A DNA stretch of 64,000 bases from Hyphodiscus hymeniophilus (taxonomy: Eukaryota > Ascomycota > Leotiomycetes > Helotiales > Hyphodiscaceae), in NCBI GenBank assembly GCA_016508695.1, contig VNKQ01000012.1, positions 248,001 to 312,000 on the forward strand. The letters run 5' to 3'. A model generated the notes under the pieces. The model saw only the letters and a program-made list of their open reading frames with translations. It did no database searches and was not told the DNA's origin. Positions 1 through 10,291 of this stretch are shown here, one piece after another (the stretch's first letter is position 1; every line of letters starts with the position of its first letter). Made by a program: the position numbers and the translations under genes.

Positions 1-170
1 AAGCGCATCTCACAGGACCTGCTTTATCAAAAACATAGACTGGCACGGAATTCTCTTCGCAAAGTATCAGTGAGCAGCGTCTTGTTCGAGCTATCGACAT
101 ATCTGGTCGGTATCTTCGCCTCTGATCTTCCCGGCACTAAAGATCCGAGGAAGGACAGTGATGGGTATTT

Positions 171-1827
171 CTACAACTCCTTCCAATTATAGGCTTTTTC
201 CCAGGCAGCAGCAGCCCGAAAGATAGTGACTTCGTCAAAATATTTCGCCACAATTTGAAGACCGATCGGGAGCCGTATTTTTCGATCCTCTTCGGTCAGT
301 ATATCAGCCTCGACTGGAGGCAGCATTCCAATTGGAAGACTGAGTGCAGGATGCCCAGTCACATTGAATGGTGAAGTGTGTAGTGTTTGCCCCACTGTGA
401 GGTGTTAGTATGTTTCGATATTTGAGATTTTTCAGTCACTTACAGAACTTCTCAATCTGAACAAACGGACGTGCTTTCGAGTCCGCGTGCCTTCGTGCAG
501 GGTAATTGACGACTGGCATGACCAAGATATCATACTTTTGCAAAGCCTCGTCGTACTGATCCTTTAACTGCCTCGTTAGGTTCACCGCCTTACCATAAAC
601 CGCTGGATAGTGCTCCCATGCGTATTCTCCGACGATGCGAACGTTCCTCACGGGGAAGTAGGTCTTTGCAGCAGCTTGCGCATTTTGAGGAAAGCATTTG
701 TCGGTCAAATCATTCATGTAAAGTCCACGTCTACCAGATGGCCGGCCGGACTGTGTATTGGCACCTCCACATCGAGTGAGAATTTGCGAGATTCGGGCGG
801 AGTCTTTGTGAAGTGGTACCGAGACCTCTTCAACAACAGCTCCCAGAGCCGTGAATTTATCTGCTGCTTCACGGACTTTAGCAGCCATAGCCTTATCAAG
901 TAGATCGACTTGGAAGGCTTCTCTGAGAATTCCAATACGCATTCCAGCGATATCAATGGAAGCGGTTGCATCCACATAAGACGGCAGGGCTGTGGGGGAT
1001 GGACATCCAGGACCAGCTCGATCATCAATACCATCATAGCCAGCGATTGCTTGTAGCAAACGAGCATTGCCCTCAACAGTCCTGGTCATTGGTCCAGCAT
1101 GATCAATGTTGAATTCTGCGCCCACGCAACCGGTGTACGGGACAAGGCCAAAAGTTGGCTTCAATCCCACAAGACCGCAGTGAGCAGCGGGGATTCGGAT
1201 GCTTCCACCCTGGTCCGCCCCAATGCCGTATTCAATCTCTCCGTTGGCAACCAGTGCAGCTGTTCCAGAGCTGCTACCCCCAGTTGCGAAGCCGAAAGCG
1301 AATGGATTTTCAACTGAGCCGGTGGCTGCTGAGTTGCTTGCTGGTGTCATGCACAGGTTCTCGCATACGGCTTTCCCCTTGATATTCCCACCAGCTTTCA
1401 AAATTCGGGTCACGAGAGTTGCGTCTGTGTCTGGAATCCAGTCCGAGAAGACCTCAGTCCCAACGAGACAAGGGACTCCAGCGAGGGCTATATTGTCTTT
1501 GAGAACTACAGATCCGCCCTTCAATATTCCGTCGAGTTCCCCCTTTGTCGGAGTCACGTCAACCTTATAGGCCCAAGCTCCAAGCTTGTTGTCCGTCTCT
1601 GATTTGGGAGTAAAGTGGGCACCTTCTCTAGTATGATTCGTTGGCACAGGCTTGTAGTCTGGCATATCCAATAGAGCCTCTATCGATAGAACATCATGCT
1701 GAAGCAACATAAGAAAGTCTTTTGCTTCAGGGGGTTCGACATGAATTCCATGAGAGTCTGTGAAGCTTTTCAACTGCGCGATCGATATCTTGTCCGAGAG
1801 TTCTGTTGGTATGTAGGAGACCGACAT
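171..1827 (-). CDS. Amidase-signature family hydrolase
   Basis: Two exons, 1827-444 and 394-171, are joined across a 49-bp intron (donor GTAAGT, branch ACTAAC, acceptor CACAG), giving 535 aa, the usual length for fungal and actinobacterial amidases. The catalytic triad of the amidase-signature fold is visible: Lys110 in VVLKDNIA, cis-Ser185 in GGSSSG, and nucleophile Ser209 in GADQGGSIRIP. The 24-residue gap between the two serines matches the family. The block after the nucleophile (HCGLVGLKPTFGLVPYTG) resembles Rhodococcus-type enantioselective amidases more than GatA. The enzyme is expected to hydrolyse a carboxamide to acid plus ammonia in the cytosol; no signal peptide is seen. The substrate cannot be read from the sequence. 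The start is the first ATG of the open frame. A nitrogen-scavenging role is inference. Confidence 0.93.
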
Positions 1828-3596
1828 GATGGAGATCGCTCACAGGGGTTTTCGAGAATTTGATCCAAAGCATGTGTTGTATTTGTTCACGAAGACGAAG
1901 CAACAAATTATGAATTGCCTCTCAATCGACTAAGGCGGATAGATACAAGCTGTACGATAATGTGCCACAGAGCTATCGGAATTCCGTTGAAGCGTTGTCA
2001 GACGAACAATCGCGCATGAGTCCTATCGCGCTCGGTATGCCAAAGGTGGGATACTGTATCGGGGTTGGGCCGGCGAGCTCAAATCTGGTGCACACTGCAC
2101 CTGATCGAATCATACTTAGAAAATCAACTCATAGAGGGCTTCCCCAGTAACAGGTGCTCATCAATGATCTCGACCACTCGGTCGTCGGGTTGTAGAACTC
2201 TTTTGGATTCATTGATTGGAACAACTTGTTGAGATTCTGTATGCTTTGATGTCAGGAAACCGGTACTGTCCCAGCAAAAGCAGTGTTGTCAGTAGCAGAC
2301 AGCAGAGTATTCCAAGGCGAATTTCAGGGAGTAACAAGTGGCATCGTCCAGCAGGAAAAGGATGATAGACACGTGATACGTGCGCGTCGTTGGTTTCATC
2401 CACAACTACCGCGCCTGGCGTAGCACCAAACATCTGGCACTCTTCTTCGAGCTGCTTTGAGCTTTTACTATCTTCAAAAGCGATACTTTGACGTTTCTGT
2501 CGCATCGTCCGTATCGTTGAACGCGACGAGATGACATCGACTATCGATCGTGGCCTTAACCGCAACTGAGATGAACGAGCTCGCAATAGAATCGTCGGGG
2601 TTTCGAGCCGTGTATCTCTTCCACGAATACCTAGAGCCTCGTTCACCCAAACAACATGTCCACGAGGCCATGGTAATGGTTGAAGTACACTGTGGCTAGT
2701 GGCCAGACTTCGTGATCGAATGTTGTTGTTGGGCGAGTGTCCAGCTTGAGGATGGCCATCGATACAGCTCATTGACCTGTACAATTGCTCTGGTTCTGTG
2801 AGGGTTCATCTGGCCTTCGATGCTCTCCAAGGGCACATATATTATATAAGGTCAATGGTGTTTGACGTGTCGCGGCATCGCCACGGATGCCACACCTTTT
2901 GGCTTTGTGGGGGCGCTAGAGCGCATTGCTGGAAGCACGATTAAACGGAATCTCGAAGACTGTGACGATGTGGAGCAAAATGACGGGGTTTTATTGTCAG
3001 ATTGGATATTCTATACCATCGGCAGCCTCGATCTGCTTCTGTTCTTAAGTTTCAGTGTATTGCCCTTCTACTCTCCCCGAACTGTTCTGTAATTTCCAAA
3101 TTGCATGGGGGACATAGTCAGAATAGGCTCGTCCTGGAATAAACCAAACATATTTTCTCAAAAGATGCGAGGGACGCCAAGTTCCCTTGGCAAAGTTGCA
3201 GGATGGTAGATGGATGAGACATCAAAGCGAGTATACAGTACATGGCCCGACATCTTCTTTCGGTCGCCGCGCCGCAACGACCATATTTTCGGATCGGCCT
3301 GGATGACTTTGAATATTTTGATTTGGGTATCATCTACATAGATATTATCATTATCTTACGTTTATCCAATGTGGAATCGCCCAAAAGGGGGCTGTCTTCA
3401 ATGCCGCTCTTCGCCCAATATTCGTTATACATACATATTTGTTCCCTTTCCAATCTCACTTCTTGTAGTAAGCTTGTGGATTCTGGTGTAGATAGTGACC
3501 CCCAGTTTCCCGGGACAGGATAAAATCCAGTATGGATCAGCTTGGCGCCTCTTTCTCTGTTCATTTGTTCTTTTCGTCCTCCACCTAAGCTCACAT
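1828..3596. other. Intergenic stretch, no convincing gene
   Basis: This 1.8-kb gap separates the starts of the amidase and the end of the rhodopsin-domain gene. The longest frame (minus strand, 2784-2209) has no ATG at its 5' end and no family resemblance. It does encode a leucine-rich segment near its C-terminus that could pass for a membrane helix, but overlapping frames on both strands are equally open. I treat the stretch as promoter plus unassigned DNA. Confidence 0.5.
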
Positions 3597-4946
3597 TCAC
3601 CCATCGATAACAACGGTAGTCGTTGCTTTAATTCCCACGTCCCATCCGAGGCCACTGGCATCACTCTCACACTTCCCTTCAATATCCCTCAACTCGGTCT
3701 GACTCTCGCAATCGTCATCCACGACTCGTCTCTCGCGTTCCTTTTCAGCCCGCTCCCTCCTCCGTCTATCGCCTCTTGTCTCCACTCTTCCTGCGCTCAC
3801 CGTCGTCGTAACACCGAACTTGCTCAATCCCAACATCTCTGCAAATTCATTGCTATAACCATATGAGCTCGCAGACGGACGGCTGTCTTTCGTATATGCG
3901 GATGTAAGAGTCGTGGTGGAAGACGTGTTTTTGCCCTGGCCTCCGAGGTGTTTTTGGGATAGGGAGAGGTAGTTGACAAAAAGTGGTCGTAAAGTGGCGA
4001 TTGCAGCGGCCGTGATACCGATTGCGGGCTCAGCCATCGACCATTTCACTAGATTTATGCCGAACCATGAGTAGTCACTCTTAAGCTGGAGCTGGCGAAT
4101 ATAAACTATGCGAACGATCGTTGCTGAACTTGCGCTAGAATTTGTCAGAATGCTGGCGAGTCGGTAATGGAGGGAAGGCTGCTTACAAGAAACCCAATGA
4201 CAGGATCAGGATCACGGAAAGTTTCGTCCTGGGACTCATCTTCATCCTCCATACGAAAAATACAGGCAGTATTCCGAAAGACCAATCGGTCACGGCGCTT
4301 ACAGCAGCGTGCGCGTACGCTACACTGGCGATAACATTGGGCCCGAAACAAGTGCCTTTTCCGTCTTCGTATTGACTCCATAGGAAGGAGATTGGCGAGC
4401 ATTGAAAGAGGAGGAAGAAGAAGTACATTGTACTGAACACCACCCCTGATATCATCGTCGCGTAAATGATGAGAATTTGGTATTTCTTTGATGCTAGACG
4501 GAGGAAGTATACGCCAATGGAGAGCTTGGCGACAGCTGTCGTTAATACGTAGAGAAGTTCACAGACGAAGATGTATTTCAGGCCGGTCTGAAGCTGATCC
4601 CGGGGAATCACTCTCATATGAGCCCCGAGGCCATAATCTGTTGTTCGGAGGAGGAGCGAGCAGAGCGTTGTGAAAAGGATCTATTTGTAACGTCAATTAC
4701 TAGATCGATGCTGGTATTCCAGCCCAAGCCTACCATTGCAGCAAATGTCAACCAATCTTCCCGCCCAATAAACTTCAGAATTCGTATCCGAACATAGAAT
4801 CGAAGCGAAACGGATATCCAGGTCAGACACAGAGACATGGTCGCTACTCCAGTGATCTGAGCACCTCTCGTCAAGTAACGAGGAACCAGATGTTGGGCCT
4901 CCATCTTTGCCCCGACCAAGTTCCAGGAACAAGACGAGCTCGGCAA
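3597..4946 (-). CDS. Fungal rhodopsin-domain (PTH11-like) integral membrane protein
   Basis: Three exons, 4946-4734, 4680-4187 and 4134-3597, give 414 aa. The introns are 53 bp (GTAGGC..ATAG) and 52 bp (GTAAGC..CTAG), and the phases agree exactly. Seven hydrophobic helices are followed by a basic, charged C-terminal tail. Hallmarks of the fungal rhodopsin-domain family are present: GREDWL after the second helix, DYGLGAH before the third, the AKLSIG..FLRL helix, the QCSP motif and CFGPN. Members are plasma-membrane proteins related to the PTH11 group, often suggested to act in surface or nutrient sensing; ligand and partners are unknown. An in-frame downstream Met (MEAQHLV, 4904) could be an alternative start. 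The tail has an Arg/Glu-rich run typical of cytosolic ends. Confidence 0.9.
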
Positions 4947-7520
4947 TCTGATCGACGGCGAGGGTGGTGCGTGCTCACGATCAGCAGCACCTGTATTGTC
5001 TCACCTGAAGGATGGTAGAAACGAAGAAGGACGAGAAGGGTTGGAACGAGCGATCAGCGAGCGAGGGAGTGAGGCATGTAATCTACTTATGCCGGGCACG
5101 ACATCTGCACTCTCCCGCTGTCAAGGAGGCCGACCCGGTTGGAAATCGGTCTACGGAGGTACATTGCTGGCTGGAATCCTGGCGACGTTTCTTGCAGAAC
5201 ATCCCTTCTTTGCGGTCCCGTGTGGTGTGGTCGTCTAAACTTGACTGGCTATCCCGTCCATCAGGGGGGCACTGTACCAAAAAGCAAAGCGTCCAGCTGG
5301 TGCGCGTCGCTTCAATCGAGTGGCCTTCCCCCCGAAGCCAACCACGCCCACACAGCCAGATGTGGGAGGAGGACTGCAGATCCGCTTCGTGCCCTGCATC
5401 CTCGCATATCGGCTCAAGATGTAAGAAATGATTCGCCAGAATACAAGGCGCGACTACGCCCCCGGATAAACCGCCGTGTTGATTGGAGGTAAACACGGCT
5501 AGATAATTAGATGGCAGATCTATTGGAAGCGCCAAGTTACGAGCAAGGAAGAGCAAGATAGGCGAGAGTGAAAAAGCAATTTGGGCCGAGTAAATTGCCA
5601 CAACGCCTACCCCGGATCAGCAGGTTTTCACCACAGATCGAAGCTACAGTTGTTAGCTAGAACTTAGAAGGAGACGATAAAAGCGTTACGACCGTGCTCG
5701 GAGACTTCAACCGATTTCAATATTATGTGTTGCAGTAGCCGCGAGTCAAAGGGGGGAGATCGCTAGGTGGTGTGAGCTCTTCTCTGTACAGTGTACCTTA
5801 CTTCTAACTCAAGGGTTGGGCTGGTGGGCCTGGATTTGAGAATTTTGTGGCTCCTAGTCCTAATCTCCCCCATAAGAACTGTCACAATCCCAGTCGCCAG
5901 CAAATTCGAGCTCACAATTATCCCCGTAAAGCCTGGAGCGGCACAGTGTACTTTGTCATACAGTATTATCATATTGTATTGTCGAATTGTGACCAAGAAG
6001 CTGAACATCCCGTGCCGAGGTTCTAGATCCTACAATTGAAATCCTCGCCCACATAAATGCAGACACCGACGCCCCAACACAATAAGAAAGCAGACCAACC
6101 CTCCTATCACATGCCGAGTTCAATCAGGACCAACTCATCATGTCGCTCTTGGCCGATTTGCCGAATGGTATCTGAGGAACTCAGACGCCTATGCGAGAAA
6201 GATCCTGTCAGCTCGAGCTAGTCAGTTGGTGGCTTGGACGCCCAACCAGCTTAAGAAGAGGCAATGGTGACATCAAATACTACAATGCGATATGTTCCTT
6301 GATTCTGCTGCGAGTGCTGGAGTCTCGTGTAGGTGCAGCTATTCTCTTCCGTGTTGTGAGTCCTCCCAGATATTTACTCCTTTCTAGCGCACCTCGGCCC
6401 CGCCCGCTATGGCAACCCTATTCAAGGCGCAGAAAGCATGTCATTTGGCATCTCAACTCCTACGAAGTCCATTGCTATATCAGATTCGTTTAACTTCGCG
6501 CATTGTACTGCTGGATGCGTAAAGTGTCTTATGAGTCCGAATCTGAGCTGTGCACTTCATGCGGGCTAGTCCGGTGTCTTCATCCTAGTTTGAGTACATT
6601 CGAGTATGTAGACCTGCAATACAATGAAGACGTAAGTGCCGCAGCATCGATATCATGTGAATATCCATATTACCACGTTGCAGCGGCTATTTTTGGGCCA
6701 GGAATTTTTGCAAATAGGAGAGAGAAACAGATTTTATGCGGTACGAAGTATAGGGTTCAGGATAACCATTTAGATAGGAATAGATACGCAAGTGCGCATG
6801 GCGGGAGCGAAGAGGCGGGAGTTATTGAATATTCTTGGGATGTGAAGATGGAATCAGAACTTCAAGAGATCTTGAATGAGTACTGAGGGCAGTGTTGATC
6901 TTTGTAATTTGCTAGAAACAGAGCATTATCTAGGGTCGAGCTATTTCAACTCCACTCCCGGCTATTGCAATCGTACGAATACACCTAGAAACGCACGTGT
7001 GGGTTAGGCATTATCTACTGTTCAATCTCTAGTAGTATGAATTGAGAGTGAGTGATAAGAATGCGATCGTGCAGAGCCAGGCGTGGACAAATGGACCACT
7101 TACGTTGTATATGCATTGTGTACAGTACTTGTACATGTCGCAATATTGGTTAAGGCTGCGGCGGATGAGGCGGTCCACAGCCACCTGGCTTAATGACTCG
7201 TGAATCTACGATTCTACACGAGTCCAGAGTCTAGAGAGGAAGAGCACACATTAGAATGAAGAACGGAGGCATCAGTTTAATTAAGTGTCGCGGGTGGACA
7301 CCTTTAGCATAAACACAGTCACGTGGTATCCTTCGTTCCATTGGCTGAGAAGACGACGCTGACGGAAAGTGGTGCTAGCAAATTGAACGTCCACCAGTCA
7401 TCCTTCATCTGAGCACTGCGAAATAGATGCGAATTCTTGGATGGAGCATCTGTGCGACTGCCTTAGGTGGCTCGAATAGGCATGAGTACATCTTGTGAAT
7501 CGTGATCTGCCGCGCATGCG
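4947..7520. other. Gene-poor 2.6-kb intergenic region
   Basis: Several frames of 60-170 codons lie on both strands and overlap one another, mostly without ATG or splice support. A minus-strand frame at 5601-5083 starts with a hydrophobic stretch but then degenerates into low-quality sequence. Only the small frame at 6515-6886 is listed separately, as a weak candidate. The 3' end is the promoter of the Zn2Cys6 gene. Confidence 0.5.
6515..6886 (+). CDS. Possible small hypothetical protein (123 aa)
   Basis: An ATG-initiated frame of 123 codons has a Cys-rich N-terminal part (CTSCGLVRC) and an acidic C-terminal end (VIEYSWDVKMESELQEIL) with protein-like composition. No family is recognised, no signal peptide or membrane segment is seen, and there is no splice or promoter evidence. 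It could equally be a chance open frame or a relic. It is recorded because it is the best-looking frame in a long gap. Confidence 0.25.
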   Translation: MRKVSYESESELCTSCGLVRCLHPSLSTFEYVDLQYNEDVSAAASISCEYPYYHVAAAIFGPGIFANRREKQILCGTKYRVQDNHLDRNRYASAHGGSEEAGVIEYSWDVKMESELQEILNEY

Positions 7521-7524
7521 ATGA
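7516..7524 (+). promoter_or_regulatory. Minimal uORF overlapping the Zn2Cys6 start codon
   Basis: The sequence ATGCGATGATT contains an upstream ATG-CGA-TGA whose stop codon shares bases with the main ATG at 7521. A ribosome starting upstream would terminate right on the main start. This layout can favour or limit reinitiation; the effect here is inference, and it applies only if the mRNA 5' end lies upstream of 7516. Confidence 0.45.
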
Positions 7525-9302
7525 TTAATCCGAAGCAAAAGTGGAAGAGGGCTAGCAAGCCCAAGTCCAAGACTGGCTGCACATCATGCAGGTGAGCCAC
7601 GACCTTCTTCTCTCCTCGTACGAAGTAACATCGCTGATCTGATAGACGCCGAAAGATAAAATGTGACGAGGCTCAGCCTGTGTGCCTGAAATGCCAGAAG
7701 GCAGGATACGAGTGCGATTTCACGAAACCTACCCTCACACCCAGGCCACGATCCACAGCCATTTTAATTCCGAGGAGTGCACACAAACTTCCAATTCCTA
7801 GATTGAATCCATCGGGAAGGATCTCGACTCAGCTGGATGTTGAGAATCGATACTTTGATCATTTTCAGCAGACGGCTGCTTCTGGCTTTCAAGGCATCCT
7901 GGATTGGACAATTTGGAATCATCTGGTCTTGCAGCTCTCCCAGCAAGAGTCATACGTGAGAGACTCTGTAGTCGCGATTGGCGCCCTCATCCGCTCTCTC
8001 GAAACATCCAGCACTTCCCCGGGAAAACTTCTCGCACGTGATAGTGGATCATTTGGAAAAGGGGGCATGCATAGACAATTTGCTCTTTTGAAATACAGCA
8101 AAGCGGTAAAAGCCATGCAGGCGTTTAAAGACCCTGAGCCAGGACAGATCCTCGTTTCGTGCCTCCTGGTATTCTGCTTTGAAATTCTACTCAGCAATCG
8201 AGAATCGGCACTCCCCCCAATTATCACGGGACACCGACTGCTGCAGGATTTCCTCTCGAAACACCATCGATCAACATTAATTGATAACAGACTACGTTCG
8301 CCTGATCCAACAACCGTTGATGATGAAATTATTGAAGCGTTTGAGCACTTGGATCTCCAGATCTCAACAATATACGATGCGCGTCCTGTCGAAATACACA
8401 GAGCCATTATCGACCAAGGGCGAGGCCTTTTCGAGCATATGCCCCCGCTCTTCAGCACCCTAATTGATGCCAGAAGATATCTGACGGTTTTGATGAAGCA
8501 GTCGCACCACTTCCTTGCCACGACCTGGTATTCTACACAACCCGAAGCTCTAGTTGCAGAATTTGCAACCACACCTCCTGGTCGGCTAGCCATCGTTTGT
8601 GGCGTCAACTCAAACACAACCTCCTACATCGTACCTGACTCGTTGCGCACAGAGCAGAAGCCATACGCCGACGATGTGACGCGATGGTTGCAGGCATATG
8701 AGCCTCTCTTCCAGCAGATTCAACTCGTCGAGATCCCTGGGTCAAAAAACCACGTTATGAGTGCCATGCTGAAGGTGCAGGCTATCTTAACGAGAATCAT
8801 GGTTGCGGGCGTGCTGATCACTGAGGAAGTCGATTATGACATCTTCCTACCCCAATTCCGAGAGATGCTCGCGCTTATCGAGATCTTCGTCGACAGCCAT
8901 CGAAAAGCTTCGAATGAGAAGACATTGGGAGGAACCGAATTAGTCCAAGGTTTGGGCATATCGGTGCCTCTCTTTACAGTGATAATGCGGTGTAGAGATC
9001 GAACGCTACGCCGAAAGGCCATCAGCATCATGGAAAGCTGGCACCAAGAGGCTTGTTGGGATCCCCTCATCATTGTGGAGATTGGCAAGTTCATCCTTGA
9101 TGTAGAGGAGGAGGGCGTGTCAGAAGGAATAATTCCCGAGAGTTCGAGGGCGGTCATTACCAGAGTCAGTGAATCTATTGGAAATGGAGACGGCATGCAA
9201 GAGGCATTGATACAGTTGGTCCAGCGACGTGGAGGTGCAGATGGTGGCCCCGTGTGGAAAGAGAGAATGGTTTATTTGCGAAAGCTCGGCGCTTTCGGCT
9301 AG
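7521..9302 (+). CDS. Zn2Cys6 (Gal4-type) transcription factor
   Basis: Two exons, 7521-7591 and 7646-9302, are joined across a 54-bp intron (GTGAGC..GATAG) that cuts the zinc cluster, a common intron position in this family. The product is 575 aa. The N-terminal binuclear cluster is canonical: C20-X2-C23-X6-C30-X6-C37-X2-C40-X6-C47, with the basic RRRKIK loop after the second Cys. The rest is a helical fungal transcription-factor middle region of the Fungal_trans_2 kind. The protein is expected to act in the nucleus as a pathway-specific regulator binding CGG-type half sites. No enzyme cluster adjoins it, so a target is not evident. A two-codon uORF overlaps the start codon (listed separately). 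Confidence 0.92.
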
Positions 9303-10291
9303 TCTGCAAAGAAAGCTCTTGTTCCTGAGAGTCATGCTAAATTGACATGAAAGGCTGAGATTGGTATTGGCCACACAGAAACTTCGTTTCAAGGAGGTCA
9401 GCGGTTGGGATTTAGGGCAAGCCGCGTATGGCGCAAGTCAGGATGAATGGTCTTTCGTCCGCAATTCCAGCTGAAGGAGTTCTGGGAATTGGAAAGTCCC
9501 TTGGACTGCAAGGGAATTGCAGATTTCAAGGCTCCTCTCGAACCAGTCATTGGACTGGATCGAGAACGGCACTCGAATGGAGACTACCTGGATTTCGATA
9601 TTCATTCAGTCATCCAGCCGACCGTCTTCGGAAATGATATCAACCGATCATATATCGCTCTTGAACTCTATCATGTTACTTTATGAACAATCTTTCTCGA
9701 CAAAAATCGGTCTCTCCCACAGTTGAATTCTCAGTATGGTGGATCCGCACGGAATCACAAGGGTACGAACATCTCGTTTGGATAAATTCGCACCTAGAGA
9801 CGCAGCTGCAGGGGCTCATAGCCACACAGAAGCTCGTGTCTTGATCAATTTCGCGACTATTTATCACACATGCATAGCAGCTTAGGGCTACTTCATCAGT
9901 CGGTATTACGTTTTGGGTTTAGCTTCGGATGCTCCGCGCAAGGCTACAACTCTTACCACATAGCGTCATGCTCCCAGAGATGTTCAAATCTATCAAATAA
10001 AACATTGTCTCGTAACCTTACTTTCCGAATTCGTCAATTTCTCTACTTGCCGAGTCAGCAGCCTTCAGTATCAAATCGCAATTGCGACTGCGTCGTTGGC
10101 TGCACGCACTTACTTGTGAGAGCGTCGTTGAAAATGGGTAAAGGTAGATATTATCTCGATTAGTCCCCAATTAATTTGATCTCTCGATGCAAATGTATTG
10201 AATCACTAATACCATTCTCTCAGATCATTCGTTCCCGTCTGCAATAGCCCACATTGATTAGATCTGCCTTCAAGATCACCCCTTTGCCATC
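9303..10291. other. Intergenic region between two regulators
   Basis: About 1 kb with several short overlapping frames. One ATG frame (9447-9686, 79 aa) has reasonable composition but no recognisable family and no clear exon partners. The 3' part is presumed promoter for the following zinc-cluster gene. Confidence 0.5.

Noticed and set aside
1..195. Open plus-strand frame of 64 codons from the left edge, ending at 195
   Set aside because: It overlaps the last 25 bases of the amidase, has no recognisable motif, and is short enough to be chance; it could only be judged with sequence to the left.
2209..2784. Minus-strand frame of 191 codons with a leucine-rich segment
   Set aside because: It begins with TTG rather than ATG, contains mixed low-quality sequence, and overlaps other open frames; no splice sites or family support it.
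5083..5601. Minus-strand 172-codon frame with a hydrophobic N-terminus resembling a signal peptide
   Set aside because: After the first 35 residues the composition is not protein-like, and plus-strand frames cover the same bases.
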